This document shows positions 43,284 through 54,432 of a stretch of 57,500 bases of DNA, piece after piece. The position numbers and the translations under genes were made by a program. The notes beneath the pieces were generated by a model. It did no database searches, was not told the origin of the DNA, and worked only from the letters and a program-made list of their open reading frames with translations. Within the stretch, counting starts at the first letter, position 1, and each line of letters begins with the position of its first letter. Source of the stretch: Glandiceps talaboti (Eukaryota; Hemichordata; Enteropneusta; Spengelidae); contig NC_135562.1 in NCBI RefSeq assembly GCF_964340395.1, positions 9,175,134-9,232,633 of the forward strand, given 5' to 3'.

Positions 43284-44910
43284 CTAGTGAGGGCCTGCTC
43301 TAAGACTAAGAGCACCATCTACGGAAATTATCTGCCCCGTGATGAATCTTGAGCTAGGTTTACATAGAAATGCGGCCGCCTCTCCGATATCTTCTGGCGT
43401 AATGACTTCTCCCATCGGACTGTATTTACACGCAACCATTTCAAGCACTGCATTGCCCCAAGCCTCCGTCTTTGTAAACCCAGGAATCAAACAATTCACG
43501 TTGATTCGACTTGGTGCCAATTGAAGAGCGTAATACCTTAAAAGATCACAACAACATTCTTGTGTTAATGCAGTAAATAATGCAGACATATGATAAAAAA
43601 AAATTACCGCCTACCACTTTGTCTCGGTTACCCAGACTCTCGCCGCTGGGGTTCTGCCTACGAGACCTCCCCAAACGAGAGTCTGAGAAACCACGTTCCA
43701 ACTACCCCACGACGGAAGTCACACTGTACATTTCTTCCAAGAATAAAGAATGGGCTTACGATGTCTGTTTGTTGAAATTAATATGCATTAATCGCTTGAG
43801 CAGTGATGATCTGTAGCGAAGGTACCCAAATCGTTCAGACTGCAATGTTGGACGTGAAGTACTCCCCATGATGCACTGTACCAGAAGCTACTTCCTGCGC
43901 GGGCGAGTTCATTTTCTCGTAGGCAGAGCATCCAGTGGCGAGAGTTTGGGTAACCGAGACTAACTACCACCATTTTATGTTAGCACATCTGGGAAATAAC
44001 GAATTCAAAAACCCCATCCTCATGGATTCAAGACAACTTTTACGTAGACTTCTGTAAACTTCTCATCCTTCTATAAACAGTAATCAATACGACTAAGAAG
44101 TGCACACTGCGCAGTAGTCGAGTCATGCCATTATTCTTTGAGTTCACATATGTGCCTACCACATATAGTATTAGTTTTACTTATATATATGTTTTTAGTG
44201 TAGACTGAAAGTTGGGATGAAAACAAGGCCCGTAATTACTTCTTCTAGTGGTCTGAGCTTCGTCTTTAAGCAGGACGACTTTGATATGAATAATGTTGGT
44301 GGTTTATTCCACAGGGACACGCTTTATTGCTTAGATTATTGTTTTCCTAAGGAAAATATCACACGAATCCTGCTACTACAAATATATCAATATATGCTCT
44401 ATACTAGAAGATATGACAAACTTTCACTGGTGTTCTTTCCATAGAGCTAGGGGAAATATAATTATTCAGGTTATCAATCTAAGAAATACTACGGAACCCT
44501 TTGGTTTACTCCTGCGAGACACATGGGAGGAATCTCTAATGTTTCACGTAATGATTTGATTGTACACAGTGATTGCAGGGAAAGAACACGAGAGTGTCAT
44601 TACCTGGTGAGGTACTCAACAACTGTCTTGGCCTGACCAGGATTCAGATACATCAAACGAGGGGGTTGTGTAGCATTACATCCGGGGCTCGATATAATCT
44701 GGTCACGGTGTCTTCCTCACCAACATCACCCTTAACAGTTACGACCTTGGCTCCAAATTTTTCCTCCAAGTGACATTGCGATTCTCTGGCCCTCTCTTCG
44801 TTGGCATTGAATCCCAACACGAGATCGTATCCATCTCTTGCCAACGTTTTTGCTATCCCGAATCCAATTCCCCGTGTTCCACCGGTTACTACTTTACGCC
44901 CACTTTCCAT
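43284..44910 (-). pseudogene. SDR2: FabL-like short-chain dehydrogenase broken by internal deletion
   Basis: Copy of the gene at 51081-52727. Exon 1 runs 44910-44604 and exon 2 43536-43284, with GT donor (44603-44602), AG acceptor (43538-43537) and AATTACC/TATTACG contexts as in SDR3. Exon 1 is 259 bases shorter than in SDR3: 6 bases (two residues before TGGTRGIG) plus about 253 bases lost from TVTRL to ISSPG (junction near 44695). The large loss removes NAG, the central sheet and the region before the active site and shifts the frame, giving a stop at 44653. Exon 2 is still open and ends LSLRAGPH, so inactivation is probably recent. The join falls in short matching sequence (ATA/TAT), suggesting microhomology-mediated deletion. 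Confidence 0.87.
43618..43964. mobile_element. MITE-like element with GTCTCGGTTACCCAGACTCT inverted ends
   Basis: Left end 43622-43668 (GTCTCGGTTACCCAGACTCT, then CGCCGCTGGGG and CTGCCTACGAGA) is the reverse complement of 43914-43961 with a few mismatches. It interrupts the SDR2 intron next to AAAAATTACCGCCTA, whose counterpart in SDR3 (51428-51444) lacks the element. No coding capacity. Confidence 0.75.
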
Positions 44911-45084
44911 GTTTTCTTCCCTTTTGGCTGAAACAGTCTGTAAGATACTAACATCGTGCCACACTATCAGCCAGCACTCATCGTCTGTACTATTCTATAT
45001 GCCTGCTAGATCAACGGACTTTATTGAACTTGTGATTAGAAGTTCAAACAGAGGTCATTCTGTAGATTAAAATATAGCGCCGAT

Positions 45085-45370
45085 GGCGTTGTAGCACATC
45101 TGTATTTTGCTGTTGCTATGGGCGTGGTCTTGTTGCTAGGCATATTTGCACATTTCTGGAATATGTATTAACTTGTCTGCCCTTCCCAACTTTCATTTTT
45201 GCAATATAAACCATCATTTAGTTCGTGCTATGGGCGTGGTCATGTTTCTAGGCATATTTGCACACATTTTTAAATCTCCATTCATTTACCTACCCATCCC
45301 TGTTGTTATGTTTGTAATATGCATCGTCAATTCACTGTTCCTAAGGGCATGGTCATGATTGCTAGGGTCA
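45085..45370. repeat. 115-bp tandem repeat, right array, inverted to 42270-42665
   Basis: GCTATGGGCGTGGTCTTGTT plus GCTAGGCATATTTGCACA recurs at about 45113, 45228 and 45343 with variants. It is the reverse complement of the left array motif; CCTACCCATCCCTGTTGTTA here pairs with TAACAACAGGGATGGGTAGG at about 42330-42350. Confidence 0.85.
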
Positions 45371-47100
45371 ATTGTGTCAAAATATTTTCAACAATAACTG
45401 CAGAATAACACCTCCAGAAACATCCCCACCTAGTTTCAACCCCATTCACAATGCAGTCTCAAGATACAAGTTTTTGACTAAAAATTGACATTAAGGTTGT
45501 TGTATAGTATAATTCTACCCTCATTTTCTTACCTATACTTTCAACATGAAAAATTGAGTATATGTACTGAAATAATATGCAATAAAAATGGAGTGTCCCC
45601 GAATTTGGAAAAAAAGTTAGGATGAATCAAAGTCGATGCACTTTTGGAGAAATCACGCGATTTTTTTGTTTCAATTATATTGTGCAGACATAACCAGTAG
45701 TTAATTATCCTACACAACCTTTTTTGCATATGATGTCAAGGAGTTTTTCATTCGTGCAGTTTATGAAATTTCGACACCATACCTTATTTCCTTAGACAAT
45801 TTATATGCGTCTTTCTTACTCATTTTAATCGTATAGTGATTTATTTCTAGGTATTATAAGCACATACTCGTAAAGTATACACAAGATTCATTGCAAACAA
45901 ATTATTTGCTTCCCAATAAAAATAAATATGTGCTCATTTTCTTGTTCATATCGATATATATATATATTATTCTTTATATTTTTAATTAAGATTGAAATAA
46001 AAAAAAGACAGGGTCTCCATATTCACTTTTTTGTTACGGCTAAGTGAGGTGTGGCAGAGAAAGTTTTTTTCCTGTGATGCTTTGCACCAGTGCGACTTGT
46101 TGACATTGTGCGTTCCCAATGAGTAATATTATTTCATTTCAAACACCACAAAAACTGTCACCGCATGATTTCTTTATCGTGAATTCTATTCAGATTTGTT
46201 TATGACAGCAAGTGATATTCAATTTTCTGTTTTTGGGTCATTTTAGGAGACAAAACTGATTTTTCAACTAAATATAGTAAAGTAAAGTTGTTCATGCAGC
46301 TAGAAAAATTTGACTATAATTGAACACATGGACAAATGATCACAAGAATCATGGGTACATAATTTGTAATATTATGACTCCAATATGGTTATGGTTATAG
46401 GGATACGAGATCTAACACAGGGGCGAATGAGGTACTTGCCAAAATGATGCCTCCTAGCTCACACCCCAGACAAGAAAGCTTGTCTGTGCTCACACATAGG
46501 AAACTGGGATACACTGTAACAGTTACCACTATGGTGGTAGGAAGGATTGTGGTTCTCATTCCATGTCTTAACAAAATCATTGTCATTGCATTGGAATGAT
46601 ATGTTGTTAATACGAAAGTTGCACAAGAATATATTCTTGCCTTGTCTACAACATTTTTAGAAGTAACATCATGAATTAAACGTCAGCGACATTGAGGTTT
46701 TTCTGCATCTGTTACTAAGGATTTTATTGGTGGGACACTATACTGTGTGAACTGTGTTCAGATCAGAGTACCACACTCACCCACTTCGTAAAATTGGCTG
46801 AACCTTACCAGTTCAGTTGTGCTAAAAATCAAATAGCCATGTAGAATAGTTTCTGCTTCTGATGTCAAGAATGATTGTTGTTATGGTGATACTTCTTAAT
46901 TGTTTGTACTTGATAGTATACTAGACTTTGGCCATGAAAATTATGTTTACCATTGAAAGTAAAACTAGGTGGCTGCTCCCATAAATCAGCATTGAAAGGC
47001 CAATATTATGGTCAGTTTGACACCTATTAGAACATAACGATATTTGATTGGCTGCAACCCAGTCTGGTTGCTGATGTGGGAAATTGGGTAGATTATATAA
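45371..47100. other. Intergenic, nothing recognised
   Basis: AT-rich sequence with no frame longer than 63 codons and no visible repeat structure apart from short TA and A runs (for example 45953-45968). Confidence 0.6.
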
Positions 47101-47104
47101 TTAG

Positions 47105-48907
47105 GGGTGGACCATTTGATATCCTGGGGGGGGGGCTTGGAAGATTTCGGGAAAAACAAGATGCCAAATGGATTTGCTTGAAAAAAAATCCGGATATGAG
47201 TGGGTGACGGAAAAAAAGATGGACCACTGCTGCTAGAAAAAATGTCTTGGCAGGGAAATGATGCACGGGTACGAGTATACTATTTCAACCAGGACACTTG
47301 TGAATCATGACAAACCTTTTCAAACACATGTCAGGGACCAGTCAGTTTCGTTAGCCTGTGGTACATATATATATTTATTCTTGTCTCTGTTTCTTTCATA
47401 AATTGTTTAAATATTACTTCATGTAAGGGTTCAAACATAACTATACATAATATAATACATATAATACATGTATTACCTAGCTACCACACTAGTTACTGAA
47501 CATGCCATGTAAGTGTTTGGCTGTTTCACAATCAGTGCTTCACTTGTTTTGCACTTTGGGGCAAAAGTGAACTTGAAGATTTTGTTATCGTAATCTTCAT
47601 ACTATTAGATAGTTTATAAAAGAACTTAATCTAAATTGTTCTAGTCTCTTCAGTATGAATTTGTCAGAAGGGCTGAATATACTTCCTATTTCGGACACTA
47701 CATGTATCGACACTACAACTCAAATTCAAGTTTCTATTGTACACTAGGTATGACCTCCTATAGTACTCTAACACATCAGTAACTTTACTATACATGCAAT
47801 GCCCCTATACCAATGTTACAGGCCCACTTTTATAACATGAAAAACTTATTTAAAAAGTTATATTTACTAGTACTTTAGCTTTTCGAAGCTTGGCAATATA
47901 TATCTCAGAGGCTATGAATAACCTAAAAATTGCCTAAATAGAAAGAAAAAACTGCAGATCTGCCAACAATAAGATTCACCAAAATTGGAAAAAACTTCAA
48001 AAGCTTCTAGGGGAGACCCCCTGGGACCCCCCATGAGAGGTAGACATGTCCAAGCCTCAAATCAAAGTTCTTCCCTCCACTCTTACTGTCAAGATGCTAT
48101 GAAACTTTATTTCAAAAATGTTTCAACCATGTGTAGTTGCTTTTTACAGTTGTTAGAGCTGTCTTGTAAAGCTTGCAAATTATTACCTGAAAGTGTCTGT
48201 TAATAGCCTGAAAATTGGCTTTAAGAGTAAAAATCCTCCAGGGCTTCTAGGGGGAGAGTCATTAGTTCAACCTAATGTAGTTGCTTTTTACATGTTAGAG
48301 CTGTCTTGTAAAGCTTGCAAATTATTGTCTGGAAGTGTCTGTGAATAGCCTAAACATTGCCTTTAGAAGTCTGTCAGATGCTATGAAACTTTATTAACGG
48401 GGGTCAGTGACTTTTTGCCGGTCCAATGGAAAAAAACACTGACATCCCCCTCCCTCCCACCCCCCCCCCCCACCCCAACCCCAAGCTGGAGAAACTGACC
48501 GTTCGTTCTATCTGAATGTTTGAGCTCACCAATCAAGTTTCCGATTTGCATTTTCAGTGTGTCATCATACCATGGCATAAAAACTGTCAATGATGTTTAT
48601 TTAATTGAAAATCAAACATGTATGAAATATGTAGTTTTCTAAATAAAATCTGTGTGTGATAGAACAGCATCTTTTTACTCTCTGTATTACCCTGTGTGAA
48701 AACCAAACAGAAAATTGTGGCAACAAATGTAGGTGTTCAACATTGACGTAAAAAAACCCGGATATCTCAAAGAAGCAAAGAAAAAAAAAGTTGCCAGCAT
48801 AAGCGAAGGAGAAAAAAAATAATTCTCAGGCAAGCAGGTGGGAAAAAATAATGACTCTCCACCAATCTTCCAAGCCCCCCCCCCCAGGATATCGAATGGT
48901 CTACCCC
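47105..48907. mobile_element. TIR element of about 1.8 kb with TTA target duplication (Harbinger-like?)
   Basis: The left end GGGGTGGACCATTTGATATC, then CTGGGGGGGGGCTTGGAAGAT, is nearly the reverse complement of the right end (48865-48907). TTA flanks both ends (47102-47104 and 48908-48910), the 3-base target preference of PIF/Harbinger elements. No transposase frame is present, so it would be non-autonomous. Inside are a direct repeat (GCTTCTAGGGGAG..AAGCTTGCAAATTATT at about 48003-48190 and 48243-48330), a foldback repeat at 48405-48505 and C-runs. Two independent single-ended repeats in opposite orientation remain possible. Confidence 0.55.
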
Positions 48908-48910
48908 TTA

Positions 48911-49286
48911 GTACAGTCTAACTTAAAAAGCATGATAGGACTGAACAACATAACGTATCTTCCCGGGCGTATCTTAAGTCTAGCCGAAACACTGATTTTT
49001 TACTACCCACCGATTAACTGTGATGTAACTGACCCCCCCCCCCCATAATTTGTTTACAACAGAAGAAAGATAACCTTTGAACCTTTAGTTTATATAAGTT
49101 TGTCGCAGTTCGGTATCTACTGATCTATGTCGATGGTGCATTATAGTAACGATAATAGTCCTGCTTGTATACAGAGTAAGTCGTCCCTTGTCAGTGATAT
49201 AGACCCGTGCACCGTCTGCAAGCAGGACTAGTAACAATCTATATACTATTTGCCAACCCCTTTGTCTTGTTCCTAGGATCTAGGTA
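48911..49286. other. Intergenic, C-run, nothing recognised
   Basis: Contains a C homopolymer at 49031-49043 preceded by GTAACTGA. No gene seen. Confidence 0.5.
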
Positions 49287-49294
49287 CGTACACA

Positions 49295-49514
49295 CACAGG
49301 GGCGTGCCATATTTCATAGATTGTTGTTTTCTTATTGCTTAGAATGCCGTTTTCTTAGGAAAATATCGTACGAATCTTGCTGCTACAAATGTATCAATCT
49401 CTATACTCCGAAGAAATATTCCCCTTACATGTAGGAATATATAATCAAAAGGTTGTTATATTTAGTCTGTAGACCTGGAAAACAACAATCTATGAAATAT
49501 TACACGCCCCTGTG
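49295..49514. mobile_element. hAT-like MITE with CACAGGGGCGTG inverted ends
   Basis: A 220-base element. The first 37 bases (CACAGGGGCGTG, then ATTTCATAGATTGTTGTTTTC) are the reverse complement of the last 37 with two or three mismatches. Flanks CGTACACA (49287-49294) and GGTACACA (49515-49522) form an 8-base target duplication with one mismatch. CAGGGGCG termini with 8-base duplications are typical of hAT elements. An interior segment (TTGCTTAGA..TTAGGAAAATATC) resembles 44326-44410 in the SDR2 intron, a decayed relative. Confidence 0.8.
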
Positions 49515-49522
49515 GGTACACA

Positions 49523-50640
49523 GATTAGATTACTATATATGAAACAATCCAGGGATTAAAATTTGACGAGGCGGGATCCAATTGTTTGATAGTTAATTGT
49601 CCCCATGATAATATCACCTCCTACTTCATTTGTCTACACTACTAGTTAATCAAACATCGCCACCAGGAGATCTAAATCTCAAAATTCCATTTTATCATTA
49701 CCCCCCCCCAAAAAAAAATAAATAAATAATAATAATAATAAAAAAATAAATAAATAAATAAATAATAATAATAATTTCCTGTGTTGACTTTAGATTTATT
49801 TTGTTATGTTTTTAGCAGTCGGTCGGTCGGTTTATTCAGTGTGAATATTAGTGATCGGACCGATTAGCGTGGCCGGTATTCAGAGTAGACAGTGGTGGGG
49901 TTTTTCAAGGCTTTCTTACCATTGGCACGGACAATGTCGAATGTGGCGACGGCTGTTTACACGTAAGTAAACAACGTGAAATTTCTTTTAAAATTTTTTG
50001 TAAAATCATCACTAATATAATAAAAAATGTTGATGCTTTTAGCAAGGTTGACCCTTCACGATATAATACACCTCAGTAATTTTGTTTTCCTTGATAAAAT
50101 ATTTAAAATGCAGCCTTGAATCTAGGTGGCTGCCTTCACGTAATTCGTAACTGATTTTGCACAGAAATCACGATGTATGGTGATGGTGACTGCTGCTGCA
50201 ATCTTCAAGATACTGGTGATTTTATTGTGAACATACGAGATTATTCAATTAAATATATCTGCTTAATTATTTGTCTTGTCATAATGTCGAGCCATACGGT
50301 TATTGTCATTGCGCTATTTATGTCAGATAACCAAAACATTAATGTAATATTTGAATAGGCTAACCATGTAATCTATTATTGATATACACATGTACGTAAA
50401 CGGCTAGCCGAAGCAAAATTAGGTCACAGTTGGTACGCGAGCGTGAACGTGAGTGAGGGTGAACACACAGCGGTACGACCTGACGGACAGATGGAACCCA
50501 AAACAACGTACAGGTGGTGCCCATTGGGGGCGTTCCATGATCAATGATGTCCCTACAAAGCTGGTGATTGTATATTCCATTCTCGTGTAATTTCTCAAAC
50601 GTCATTGACATATATTCTGTGTGAGCGTGTGATTTTTCTC
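49523..50640. other. Intergenic, nothing recognised
   Basis: Holds an A/T-rich array (AAAT and AAT units, 49708-49775) and no convincing coding frame. Confidence 0.55.
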
Positions 50641-50867
50641 TCTCTTTACAAACTTATTTCTGTATTCACTTTTTAAGGTTTGTTTAATTTTTAGTTGGTC
50701 TAAATATGGCGGTATAAGTGGAGACTAAATAATTGCACCCTAAAACAGGTTGCCAGGCTTATGAGTGTGGAGAGTTCTGCAAATAACAAGTGATGGTTGA
50801 CATTCTTAGTATGCTACAAGTATACGCAGCTAAAATTACTCCCTAACAATATCATATAAAATGAGCG

Positions 50868-50873
50868 TTTATT
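50868..50873 (-). other. Possible polyadenylation signal AATAAA for SDR3
   Basis: TTTATT on the plus strand, about 208 bases beyond the SDR3 stop codon. Confidence 0.35.
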
Positions 50874-51080
50874 TTTTTTCACAAGTCCTTCAAGTGGGAT
50901 CTGCGCTTGTTAACGTACCAATTAACATACTGACTGCATTCTGTTGCTAAATATAGTACAACTTTAATGCACAGTAGATATTTCAAGTGTTCTTCAATTC
51001 TGAAATCAACGTCTTCTGAGGTTTACCCCTATGGATGACATAACAGTAGATTTAAAAGATTATTGTTGTTTGCCTATAAA

Positions 51081-51896
51081 TTAGTGAGGGAATGATCTAA
51101 GACTAAGTGCGCCATCTACGGCAATTATCTGCCCCGTGATGAATCGCGAGCTAGGTTTACATAGAAATGCAGCCGCCTCTCCAATATCTTCTGGCGTAAT
51201 GACTTCTCCCATTGGACTGAGTTTACCCGAAACCATTTCAAGCACTGCATTGCCCCAGGCCTCCGTCTTTGTAACCCCAGGAATCAAACAATTCACATTG
51301 ATTCGATTTGGTGCCAACTGAAGAGCGTAATACCTGAAAATAGAATAACATTGTTGTGCTAATGGAATTTGGTAAATACTACAGCACTGACACGTGACAT
51401 ATGAAATCTTCAGTCTAATAAATGAAAAAAATTACCGTCTAATATCACTATATGCTAGCTGGACAGTCATTTGTAAGTTATCATTAAATCCCGGTTGTCA
51501 GAAAGACAAAAGAGTGTATACAGACACGAGAAGCGCTGTTCAGAAGCAGCTTTCCACCAGAAGTGAGTGCGAAATATTCGGCCACCTCCTTTCAGATCAA
51601 CACGAGTTTAGGAAGTCGCTTATCTTAGTCATACATTTTGTTGACTGCATGCTTTTATGTTCTGTTAAGTGATTCATTTTTCCCGTGTGAGGCGCCTTTG
51701 CATAACACATCTTTCGGGGGGGGGGGGAACAATGTGGAATATGGGAGTGATCAACTGTGGTACCAAAATTTAGAATTTTTATTAAAGGCTTCAATAAACA
51801 ATGGTCCCAATGTAGCTGAAAAGTAAATACTGGCACAGTGGTCGTGTCTCATTTGTGCCTCCACAAAAACTTTTTTTTTTCTTCTACGTACGTTCT

Positions 51897-51933
<37 letters not shown>

Positions 51934-52727
51934 CGTCGTCGTCGTCGTCGTCGTTGTTGTTGTTGTTGTTGTGGTTTGGAGTTTTTTCGGGGGCTGAGAA
52001 CGAGGTCAACCGAACCCCATGTCGTCTACAGCAGGACTACTTTGATATGAATCTGTTGGTGATTACTTGTCTGTCCTTGTGCTAGACAGATAAGATGACT
52101 CTAATTAAAGTGATTGCAGACAGCCTTGTGATTGCGGGAAAGAGATATGATGTCAAATTACCTGGTGAGGTACTCAACAACTGTCTTGGCCTGCCCAGGA
52201 TTCAGATACATCAAACGAGGGGGTTGTGTAGCATTACATCCGGGGCTTGATATAGTGACAATATGCCCTTCTCCAGCTTTCTCCATGTACGGCAAACCTT
52301 TCTCAACACACCTTACCAGACACTTGGGGTAGACTCTTTGATAGTAATCCATTTGTGCAAAACTACCAATCGGACCTTTTCCATTTTCTCCTGCCGCTAA
52401 TTGCGCTGATTCAGTCTTTGCAGTCGTTGTACGACCAACATACAGTCCGGCATTATGAACCAATACATGTAAGATACCGTTGAATTTCTCCTCGACAGCT
52501 TCAAATAGTCTGGTCACAGTGTCTTCCTCACCAACATCACCCTTAACAGTTACGACCTTGGCTCCAAATTTTTCCTCCAAGTGACATTGCGATTCTCTGG
52601 CCCTCTCTTCGTTGGCATTGAATCCCAACACGAGATCGAATCCATCTCTTGCCAACGTTTTTGCTATCCCAAATCCAATTCCCCGTGTTCCACCAGTTAC
52701 TAATGCAACTTTACGCCCCCCTTCCAT
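51081..52727 (-). CDS. SDR3: intact FabL-like short-chain dehydrogenase/reductase
   Basis: Two exons, 52727-52162 and 51333-51081, 272 residues; donor AG|GTAATT and acceptor TTTTCAG|G join within an Arg codon (YLT-R-YYALQL). Seen: MEGGRKVALVTGGTRGIG (NAD(P) binding), GDVGEED, VHNAGLY, ISSPG (Ser), then MYLNPGQAK, where Tyr and Lys are spaced Y-x6-K as in FabL/FabI-type enoyl reductases rather than Y-x3-K, then NVNCLIPGVTKTEAW and ITGQIIAVDGA. Probably a soluble NAD(P)H-dependent reductase; substrate unknown, and FabL-like is a statement about motif pattern only. SDR2 is its degenerate tandem copy and SDR1 a more distant paralog. A (TTG)n array lies in the intron (51898-51972). Confidence 0.92.
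51716..51727. repeat. G homopolymer in SDR3 intron
   Basis: GGGGGGGGGGGG after TTTC. One of about a dozen G or C runs of 9 or more in the window. Confidence 0.9.
51898..51972. repeat. (TTG)n with central (TCG)n block
   Basis: Trinucleotide array in the SDR3 intron: about 11 TTG units, 7 TCG units, then about 6 TTG units. The overlapping poly-Cys or poly-Leu frames are repeat translation. Confidence 0.95.
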
Positions 52728-52925
52728 GTTTTCTTCCCTTTTGCGCTGACACTCGGATTGCCTGTGATGGAACGGCCTTATCGCAATTATAAAAGCCCCC
52801 TAACTTATTCACTATATTTCAACCGGGTACGGTAAACTCTTGGTAATCCTTTGTTTTGTTTGTAGCACAACATAACTGATAAGGTTCAGTAGTGCTTTAG
52901 GCATGGCAAAGTGTCTGCCTGTCTG

Positions 52926-52929
<4 letters not shown>

Positions 52930-52982
<53 letters not shown>
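52930..52982. repeat. (TG)n microsatellite
   Basis: About 26 GT dinucleotides followed by AACAACTTAAC. The next 80 bases (AACCGCTGGACCGATTGCCC) look like part of a dispersed element of a kind I recall in marine animals, so the microsatellite may be its terminus. Confidence 0.93.
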
Positions 52983-52985
<3 letters not shown>

Positions 52986-53049
52986 CAACTTAACACAACT
53001 TAAAATCAAAACCGCTGGACCGATTGCCCTGATATTTGGTGGGTTGGTA

Positions 53050-54315
53050 TCAAGCTGGAACATCGTTCAAATCAATCTGATCTTACCACCGATGTGCAAT
53101 TTCGGTTTTAAAAAATGTAACAAAATGTAGCAAGAAAATGCGATCTTGTTCTTAAACTGGGTAGAATGTACAGCTTCTTTCTGATTTCAGCATGGTTGTA
53201 TCACACAAAGCCAGTGAACACTAATGTGAAATGGGCTGTAACATACCATATCAACAAGTAACACAATGCCATGAATGTAATTTAAGAAAAAAAAAGTTTA
53301 TTACAAGAAAAAACCTGAAGTCCATTTCCAAGGTGTGGAGCTTGCATAAAACGCTGGCTGTTAGAGCATGCCGAAATGTCTTATTTAAATGAAAAGAAAA
53401 CCGTCCCTGAAAAGTCTGCACAATGAGTTATATTACAGTGTTTACCATTAGTGAATGTGTCTGGCAATTATTACAAGAGAAAAAAAATAACTACATTGTA
53501 TTCTTAAACTGTACACTAAAGCTCGTTTTTATTTCTTAATATAAAGTAAAGTCAATCACTGAATGCTAATCATAATCATTATTAATTTGCAGGAATTGAA
53601 AAATTTGCAAAACAACCATATTAGAGAATTAACAAACACTGCGCTCGCAAAACAACAAATATTTTTATCGTATGGAATTATTCTGAATTAAAAGCAAATA
53701 CACATTGGGCTAACATCACGGTATATTGTCAATGAAAGTAGCTAACATTTTTAGAGGCATGAGTACAGGAAAAAAAATAAGCAGTATGACAAAATTTGAT
53801 ATTTATATTGTGTTTTAAACAAAGTAAAAGACAGCTTGGAATCAGATTTGAAGGTAGATATCTTATTTCATATCCAGCAATGACACTAGCTATGGTCAAG
53901 TCATATTGTCAAATTTTCATCTTTCAGAAAGTTTTAGTAAATTTTGTATTTTTGTAACATCCACCCCCACCCCCATAAATCCTTTGGGGATTTGGAGGGG
54001 GAATTGGAAACTAACGCAAATGGCAGTGAATTGTGAAAATAAAGAGCTCATCTTATAATTATATGCACATTATTAGCATATATTAACATACATTTGCATG
54101 GTTTACACTTTGGTTGTCTGAAACAAGTGCATTGATATTCCACAAATGCACTGGCCTGTCATCAGGACACCGTCCAATGTTGTCTTTTTTGTATGTGACT
54201 ATCACAGTACCCTACATTTTTTCTTACACATTTTTCATCATATTCGTAGAGTTTTATGTTAATAAACTGATGTGGGGAGTGAGTTATTCTAGCTGAAAAA
54301 TAACTGAGTAACGTC
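53050..54315. other. Intergenic, one dispersed-repeat fragment
   Basis: GCCAGTGAACACTAATGTGA near 53210 is similar to GCCAGTGAACACCAACATGA near 16443, so part of this stretch belongs to a shared repeat family. No coding content seen. Confidence 0.5.
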
Positions 54316-54319
54316 ATAT

Positions 54320-54432
54320 CATTTCCAAATATGGAATAGAACATATTCAAATATGGAATAGGACATGTCCAAATAAGGAATAGGATATGTCCAAATATGG
54401 CATAGGACATGTCCAAATATGGAATATGATAT
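54320..54432. repeat. 22-bp minisatellite, about 5 units
   Basis: Units like TCCAAATATGGAATAGGACATG with variants (AAGG, GGCA). Overlapping frames are repeat translation. Confidence 0.88.

Larger units (their letters stand above)
42968..44932. repeat. Segmental duplication carrying SDR2 (partner 50647-52748)
   Basis: Matches the SDR3 locus in order: TTACAAACNTNTTTCTGTATTCA, the 3' flank (CAAGTCCT..AAGTGGGATCT), exon 2, intron pieces (CAGGACKACTTTGATATGAA near 44270 and 52032) and exon 1 to TTTTCTTCCCTTTTG. Similarity stops about 25 bases beyond the start codon in both. Confidence 0.85.
50647..52748. repeat. Segmental duplication carrying SDR3 (partner 42968-44932)
   Basis: Same order as the SDR2 segment, but without the MITE at 43618-43964 and with the full exon 1. 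Its intron differs further by a (TTG)n/(TCG)n array. Confidence 0.85.

Noticed and set aside
44573-44773. Plus-strand frame over SDR2 exon 1
   Set aside because: Antisense shadow of the pseudogene; conserved residues are all on the minus strand.
39065-52727. SDR cluster plus HAO as a lipid or hydroxyacid metabolic gene cluster
   Set aside because: The genes are on opposite strands, kilobases apart, and the SDR copies come from local duplication; no evidence for coordinated function.
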